From assembly GCA_045629205.1 (NCBI GenBank), contig JAZQQT010000030.1, positions 1 through 35,480 of the forward strand: a stretch of DNA of 35,480 nt. The letters are read 5' to 3'. The DNA comes from JAZQLP01 sp045629205 (GTDB taxonomy: Bacteria; Bacillota; Clostridia; Oscillospirales; UBA644). The first letter of the stretch is position 1, and every line of letters begins with the position of its first letter. The translations under genes were made by a program, and so were the position numbers. The notes under the pieces were generated by a model that worked only from the letters and a program-made list of their open reading frames with translations, searched no databases and was not told the DNA's origin. Shown piece after piece: positions 31,497 through 35,480 of this stretch.

Positions 31497-33479
31497 TTAT
31501 GAAATATCGGCGAGATCAAGATATTTATATCCGTTTTCCGAAATAAATGTCTTTCTTCCCGCAAGGTTATTACCCATAAGTATATCGAAGCATTCAGCCG
31601 TAGCTTCGGCATCTTCGGGAGTAACGGCAATAAGACGGCGTGTTTCGGGCGCCATCGTTGTAAGTTTCATCATATCAGGCTCGTTTTCACCGAGACCTTT
31701 TGAACGCTGAACAGTATATTTGCTTTTTAATCCGGCAACGATACCGTCTTTTTCCTTATCTGTATATGCGAAGTAAGTTTTATCTTTTGTTGTAATCTCA
31801 TACAACGGCGATTCGGCTATAAAAACTTTATTCTCCTTGATAAGAGTAGGCATAAGGCGATAGATCATAGTCAATATGAGAGTTCTGATATGGTGTCCGT
31901 CGGCGTCGGCATCGGTGCAGATGATTACTTTTGAGAAGCGGAGAGCATCAATATTAAATGCGGCCTCATTACTTTTCACTTTGCCGGTCACTTCTACTCC
32001 GCAGCCGAGAACTTTTATGAGATCGGTAATGATTTTGTTGTCGAAAATCTGTTTGTAATCAGCCGTAAGACAGTTGAGAATTTTTCCGCGAACCGGAATT
32101 ACAGCCTGAAACTCGGCATCTCTTGCGAGTTTTACGGATCCCATAGCGGAATCGCCCTCGACGATATACAATTCGCGGCGGCTTGCGTCTTTTGTGCGGC
32201 AATCGACAAATTTTTCGACACGGTTCGATATATCGATGTCCTGAGTAAGTTTTTTCTTTAAATTAAGCCTGGTTCTTTCGGCGTTCTCACGGCTGCGCTT
32301 ATTGATAAGAACCTGCTCGGCTATTCGGTCGGCTTCCTTGCGGTTTTCGATAAAATAGACTTCAAGATTGTGACGGAGAAATTCAGTCATACAATCCTGA
32401 ATGAATTTATTGTTAATAGCCTTTTTTGTCTGATTTGCGTAGGACGTAACAGTGGAATGGTTGTTCGACACAAAAATCAGACAGTCTTCAACGTCCTGAA
32501 ATGTTATTTTTTGTTCGTTTTTTGTATATTTGTTATTATTTTTTATATAAGCGTCTATTGCCGAAGCAAAGGCAAGACGCATCGCTTTATCGGGAGAGCC
32601 GCCGTGTTCGAGAAATGAAGAATTATGATAATGCTCAATCAAATTTATCTTGTTTGAAAAACAGAAAGCCACACTGAGAAGGACCTTGTATTCGGGCTTG
32701 TCTTCCCTGTCGCGTCCGTGTCTTTCGGCGTTCCACAATACCGGAGAGGTAAGAACATCCTCGCCCGCTATTTCCTGAAGGTAATCGCTTATACCGTTTT
32801 CGTAATAGAACGATTCCTTTACGGTTCCGTTTTCGGACTCATAATTAAGAATAAGAGTAAGACCGCCGTTTACGACAGCCTGTTTTTTCATCGTTTCACG
32901 GAAATACTCGATCGGGATTTTAATGTCCGTAAAGACCTCGATATCCGGGCGCCATTTGATTCTGGTTCCGCTCTTGTGTGTATCCGGAGTTTTTTCAAGC
33001 TGCTTATCTTTTGATTTCGCGGCATATTTGCCTTTTCTGAATTTCAGATTATATCTGTATTCGCCCGTATAAACTTCGGCCTCCATATATTCGGAAGCAT
33101 ACTGCGTTGCGCAGAGTCCGAGACCGTTGAGCCCGAGAGAATACTCGTATGCCGCCGATTCGTCCTTGTCGTATTTGCCGCCGGCATACATTTCGCAGAA
33201 AAGGAGTTCCCAGTTGTAGGCTTTTTCTTTTTCGTTATAATCTACCGGAATACCTCGACCCTCGTCGATGACCTCAACGGAATTATCTTTGTAATAATTT
33301 ACGATAATCTTCTTACCGCAACCGATGCGGAATTCATCAATCGAGTTGGAAAGAATCTCAAAAAAAGAATGACAGCATCCGTCAAGCCCATCTGAGCCGA
33401 AAATTACGGATGGGCGAAGCCTGACGCGGTCGGCGCCTTTTAATGCGGTTATACTGGTATCGTCGTACTGTTTACTCAT
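31497..33479 (-). CDS. parE: DNA topoisomerase IV-like subunit B (type II topoisomerase, divergent)
   Basis: This is the ATPase and Toprim subunit, 660 residues. The GHKL ATPase has FEILSNSIDEF (Glu41, Asn45), VIDEGRGIPVD (70-80) and GLNGLGLCATQYASE (116-130). These differ from the near-universal GyrB wording DNGRGIPV and GLHGVGxxVVNALS. The Toprim metal-binding sites are VEGDSAMGSVKLARD (usual EGDSAGGSAKxGRD), VRGKILNC and CTDADADGHHIRTL. QRSKGLGENEP replaces QRYKGLGEMNP. The protein is complete and looks active but belongs to a divergent branch. The ATG at 33479 lacks an adjacent ribosome site; an AGGA lies about 30 bp upstream beyond a short inverted repeat. Confidence 0.92.
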   Translation of the reverse strand: MSKQYDDTSITALKGADRVRLRPSVIFGSDGLDGCCHSFFEILSNSIDEFRIGCGKKIIVNYYKDNSVEVIDEGRGIPVDYNEKEKAYNWELLFCEMYAGGKYDKDESAAYEYSLGLNGLGLCATQYASEYMEAEVYTGEYRYNLKFRKGKYAAKSKDKQLEKTPDTHKSGTRIKWRPDIEVFTDIKIPIEYFRETMKKQAVVNGGLTLILNYESENGTVKESFYYENGISDYLQEIAGEDVLTSPVLWNAERHGRDREDKPEYKVLLSVAFCFSNKINLIEHYHNSSFLEHGGSPDKAMRLAFASAIDAYIKNNNKYTKNEQKITFQDVEDCLIFVSNNHSTVTSYANQTKKAINNKFIQDCMTEFLRHNLEVYFIENRKEADRIAEQVLINKRSRENAERTRLNLKKKLTQDIDISNRVEKFVDCRTKDASRRELYIVEGDSAMGSVKLARDAEFQAVIPVRGKILNCLTADYKQIFDNKIITDLIKVLGCGVEVTGKVKSNEAAFNIDALRFSKVIICTDADADGHHIRTLILTMIYRLMPTLIKENKVFIAESPLYEITTKDKTYFAYTDKEKDGIVAGLKSKYTVQRSKGLGENEPDMMKLTTMAPETRRLIAVTPEDAEATAECFDILMGNNLAGRKTFISENGYKYLDLADIS

Positions 33480-33541
33480 TCAGATTAAGCAATAATCAGA
33501 TATTGCATTCCTTTCTTAATCAGGTGTTAGACAAGATACCG

Positions 33542-33564
33542 CCCGGACCTTTTTGGGGCCCGGG
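33542..33564 (-). terminator. Probable terminator or stem-loop behind fba
   Basis: CCCGGACC and the GGGGCCCGGG that follows can form a GC-rich stem with one mismatch and a T/A5 loop, 12 bp after the fba stop on the minus strand. The strand lacks a clear following T run, so transcription may partly read into parE. Confidence 0.4.
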
Positions 33565-33578
33565 GGCAATTATTCCAA

Positions 33579-34610
33579 TTATTTGCAGATTGTTTTGCCG
33601 GTGCTGTGAAGGTCTTTACAAGCTTCTACAACACGGGCTGCGACGCCGAGTTCCGCTTTTTTGAGATAAGAACGGGGGTCGTAGACTTTCTTAACACCGA
33701 CTTCGCCGTCAACCTTAAGAATTCCGTCGTAATTTTTGAATACATGGTCGGCAATCGGACGGGAGAAAGCATACTGTGTATCGGTGTCAACATTCATTTT
33801 GACGACACCATACTGAAGCGTTTCTTCGATATCGGATTTTTCGGAGCCGGAGCCGCCGTGGAAAACGAGATTGTAATGAGCGTTTTCGCCGTTTCTTGCT
33901 TTAAGGTAATCCTGACCTTCCTTGAGGATGGCAGGTCTGAGTTTTACATTACCGGGTTTGTAAACGCCGTGAACATTTCCGAATGTTGCGGCGAGCATAT
34001 AAGTCCCGTCACATGTTCCGCGAAGAGCCTGTTCGAACTGATACATATCTTCGGGTGTGGTGTAAAGTTTTTCTTTGCCTACGGATTCGTTATTGATGCC
34101 GTCTTCTTCTCCGCCTACTACACCTGCTTCACATTCAAGAATAATGTCGGCAGCGGCGCAGCGTTTGAATAATTCGGTCGCAACTTTTACATTCTCACCG
34201 TGAGGGATTGCGGAACCGTCGAACATATGGCTTCCGAAGAGATTGGGAAGACCTTTTGCTCTTCTCTTTTCGGTTTCCGCAAGAAGCGGGAGAAGGAATG
34301 AATCAAGTTTGTCATACTGGCAATGGTCGGTGTGAATGGCAACATAGATACCGTATCTGTCGGCAACCTGATGAATATGATTTGCGAGAGTGATTGCTCC
34401 GAGAACTGAATCTTTGATTGACTGGCCGGAAGCGTGAGCGGATCCGCCGATGGACATCTGGATGATACCGTCGGATTTAGCTTCCGCAAGTCCTTCGAGA
34501 ACACCGTTTATGGATTCAATGGAAAAAACGTTGATAGCAGGAAAAGCGTAGTGATTTTTATAAGCGCTTTCGAGCATTTTGCAATAGGTTTGATAATCAG
34601 CAACAGGCAT
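33579..34610 (-). CDS. fba: Class II fructose-bisphosphate aldolase
   Basis: This glycolytic enzyme splits fructose-1,6-bisphosphate into two triose phosphates. The 343-residue protein is of the longer class IIA type. Zinc and active-site segments are HTDHCQYD (93-100), LFGSHMFDGSAIPHGEN, ILECEAGVVGGEEDG, FGNVHGVYKPG and VFHGGSGSEK, and the phosphate-loop NVDTDTQYAF segment follows. The C-terminal KVYDPRSYLKKAE is normal. The promoter TTGACT-17-TATAAT and GGGGGA ribosome site lie upstream; the gene is monocistronic or reads weakly into the topoisomerase genes. It is transcribed divergently from the tmRNA gene. Confidence 0.97.
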   Translation of the reverse strand: MPVADYQTYCKMLESAYKNHYAFPAINVFSIESINGVLEGLAEAKSDGIIQMSIGGSAHASGQSIKDSVLGAITLANHIHQVADRYGIYVAIHTDHCQYDKLDSFLLPLLAETEKRRAKGLPNLFGSHMFDGSAIPHGENVKVATELFKRCAAADIILECEAGVVGGEEDGINNESVGKEKLYTTPEDMYQFEQALRGTCDGTYMLAATFGNVHGVYKPGNVKLRPAILKEGQDYLKARNGENAHYNLVFHGGSGSEKSDIEETLQYGVVKMNVDTDTQYAFSRPIADHVFKNYDGILKVDGEVGVKKVYDPRSYLKKAELGVAARVVEACKDLHSTGKTICK

Positions 34611-34648
34611 AACAATAGTCCCCCATAATGAAATTACAATTACAGTTG

Positions 34649-34677
34649 ATTATACTATAATTTTATTATTCAGTCAA
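34649..34677 (-). promoter_or_regulatory. Promoter of fba
   Basis: On the minus strand TTGACT (34677-34672), 17-bp spacer, TATAAT (34654-34649). The start codon at 34610 is 38 bp downstream. Confidence 0.82.
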
Positions 34678-34724
34678 GTGAATTTTTTATAAAATCAGAA
34701 AAACAAGTGCAGAATATGACATTG

Positions 34725-34753
34725 TTGACAAACAGAATATAAAATGATATAAT
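34725..34753 (+). promoter_or_regulatory. Promoter of the tmRNA gene
   Basis: TTGACA (34725-34730), 17-bp spacer, TATAAT (34748-34753): a perfect sigma-A consensus. The mature tmRNA 5-prime end at 34765 is 11 bp after the -10 box, so little or no leader is expected. Confidence 0.92.
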
Positions 34754-34764
34754 ATATGCAGCAT

Positions 34765-35140
34765 GGGGGCGTACCGGATTTCGACGGGGAACGCGAAGTG
34801 CGATAAGCGGGTAGTGTCGCAGCAACCACTATAAAGGCTGTATTTTTAAATATAAACGCTAATAACGAATTAGTAGCTGCCTAAGTGCAGCCGTCCTCCG
34901 TCGGAGTTCTGCGGCCTTCGGAAGGGCGTGTACGAGCAGAGAACGGTTATCCGCAGGCGGTTTAGTCCTTCGGGATACCGACTGCCTGCCGAGAGCGGAA
35001 TAACAGCTTAATTTCGGCTATATTTTCCTGAGGCTTTGCCCTTGTGTCTCCCGAAAACGAATATAAACAAAAGGCTGCACCCGGAGAAAATTTCATGGAC
35101 TGTTTTTCGGACACGGGTTCAACTCCCGTCGCCTCCACCA
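34765..35140 (+). ncRNA. ssrA: Transfer-messenger RNA (tmRNA), ribosome rescue
   Basis: The 376-nt gene starts GGGGGCG and ends CGCCTCC ACCA; the arms pair as a 7-bp acceptor stem with one G-U pair. The alanine-type G-U and classic tmRNA 5-prime block (GTACCGGATTTCGACGGGG) and 3-prime T-arm (CGGGTTCAACTCCCG) are present. The CCA is encoded. The tag frame 34858-34884 reads ANNELVAA then TAA, in a context TATAAAC-GCT that resembles resume sites of other Firmicutes. An in-frame GCT at 34837 would give a 15-residue tag AVFLNINANNELVAA; which resume codon is used cannot be decided by eye. tmRNA frees stalled ribosomes and marks the unfinished protein for proteolysis; SmpB is not in the window. Confidence 0.95.
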
Positions 35141-35142
35141 AC

Positions 35143-35183
35143 AAAAAACGCACTTTTGTCTACCAAGACAAAGTGCGTTTTTT
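35143..35183 (+). terminator. Rho-independent terminator of the tmRNA gene
   Basis: AAAACGCACTTTTGTC and GACAAAGTGCGTTTTTT flank a 6-nt loop TACCAA, giving a long stem (one bulge) ending in a T tract directly after the CCA end. Confidence 0.92.
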
Positions 35184-35352
35184 GAATGAAGTCGCCCTTA
35201 CGGGCTAATGAAGAATGAAGACGCTTCGCTAATGAAAAAATTGAAATGAGAGAATGAGAGTAATGGGGCGACTTCGCTTCATTAGGGCGAAGCCCGTCTT
35301 CATGGCGGCAACCCCGCCGCTTCATTAACGAGCAAAGCGAGTGACTTCATTC
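35184..35352. repeat. Mosaic mini-hairpin repeat element (MITE-like) downstream of tmRNA
   Basis: The element has GAATGAAGTC at the left (35184-35193) and its exact reverse complement GACTTCATTC at the right (35343-35352). Inside, small hairpins such as GCCC-TTAC-GGGC, GGGC-GAA-GCCC and GGCGG-CAACC-CCGCC alternate with the word AATGAAG in the left half and CTTCATTA in the right half. No convincing ORF is present. With the terminators on either side, this accounts for most of the 336-bp gene-free stretch after tmRNA. It is probably a dispersed non-coding repeat or a degenerate miniature transposable element. Confidence 0.6.
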
Positions 35353-35367
35353 TTTCCACCAAGCGTC

Positions 35368-35393
35368 AGCAGTCGGAAGCCGAGGGCTTTTTT
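35368..35393 (+). terminator. Second terminator-like hairpin after the repeat element
   Basis: AGC-AG-TCGG, loop AAG, CCGA-GG-GCT followed by TTTTT. It points rightward and could stop read-through before the next gene. It may be a remnant of the original tmRNA 3-prime flank. Confidence 0.5.
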
Positions 35394-35405
35394 GAGTGAA
35401 ACCGG

Positions 35406-35434
35406 TTGAAAAGTTCACGAAATTGTGCTATAAT
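35406..35434 (+). promoter_or_regulatory. Promoter of the gene starting at 35477
   Basis: TTGAAA (35406-35411), 17-bp spacer, TATAAT (35429-35434). The downstream ATG at 35477 follows 42 bp later with AAGGAAAGG as ribosome site. Confidence 0.75.
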
Positions 35435-35476
35435 GAACGCTATAAATCAGAATTTGCAGAAAAGAAGGAAAGGCTC

Positions 35477-35480
35477 ATGG
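35477..35480 (+). CDS. Start codon of a gene running off the right edge
   Basis: Only ATG plus one base is visible, preceded by AAGGAAAGGCTC and a near-consensus promoter. Nothing can be said about the product. Confidence 0.5.

Noticed and set aside
29298..33479. The pair being the housekeeping gyrase (gyrA/gyrB)
   Set aside because: No GyrA-box is present, the A subunit is short, and many near-invariant gyrase motifs are altered; topoisomerase IV-like fits better.
35119..35325. Minus-strand open frame across the tmRNA end and repeat element
   Set aside because: It overlaps the structured tmRNA 3-prime end and hairpin repeats, has no ribosome site, and its protein is low-complexity reading of those repeats.
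35184..35352. CRISPR array
   Set aside because: The repeated word is only 7-8 bp, its orientation flips in the middle, and the interspersed segments are themselves small palindromes; there are no cas genes.

Overview
This 35.5 kb window looks like chromosomal DNA from a low-to-moderate GC Gram-positive anaerobe of the class Clostridia, probably a gut-type member of Oscillospirales, Christensenellales or a relative. I infer this from gene content: a CdaA/ApbE/NusG_II/Gx block, a DUF512-Der-PlsY run, type II pantothenate kinase, class II aldolase, a divergent topoisomerase IV-like pair, many lipoproteins with short signal peptides, and no outer-membrane genes. Exact taxonomy cannot be fixed from sequence reading alone. 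Several promoters are close to the sigma-A consensus with 17-bp spacers.

Layout: (1) 1-3403, minus strand: a lipoprotein of unknown function, then apbE, a NusG_II-domain membrane protein, a Gx-type transporter and the start of the diadenylate cyclase cdaA, all overlapping or nearly abutting. (2) 3656-7378: glyA and a purine nucleoside phosphorylase on the plus strand, with a second paralogous lipoprotein on the minus strand between them. (3) 7389-16381, minus strand: a complete oligopeptide/dipeptide ABC importer in the order oppA, oppB, oppC, oppD, oppF plus a small membrane protein. Four of its five parts are greatly enlarged relative to textbook Opp/Dpp proteins. (4) 16594-18340, minus: type II pantothenate kinase, GNAT acetyltransferase and a YkgJ-like cysteine-cluster protein. 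(5) 18527-22645, minus: YceD-like protein, L32, a DUF512 radical-SAM protein, Der GTPase and PlsY. (6) 22748-33479, minus: topoisomerase IV-like B and A subunits, a DUF1846 protein, MntP, two tandem duplicated esterase-like lipoproteins and galactokinase, closely spaced. (7) 33579-35480: class II fructose-bisphosphate aldolase (minus), divergent from the tmRNA gene (plus). The tmRNA gene is followed by its terminator, an unusual mini-hairpin repeat element, and the promoter and start codon of a gene running off the right edge.

Most genes are housekeeping. The parts least explained by standard knowledge are the enlarged peptide transporter (a large insertion inside each ATPase, a roughly 230-residue external loop in OppC, an 813-residue binding protein), the paralogous lipoprotein pair around glyA, the divergent topoisomerase pair with an alanine at the quinolone-determining serine position, the tandem esterases, and the mosaic repeat element behind the tmRNA gene.
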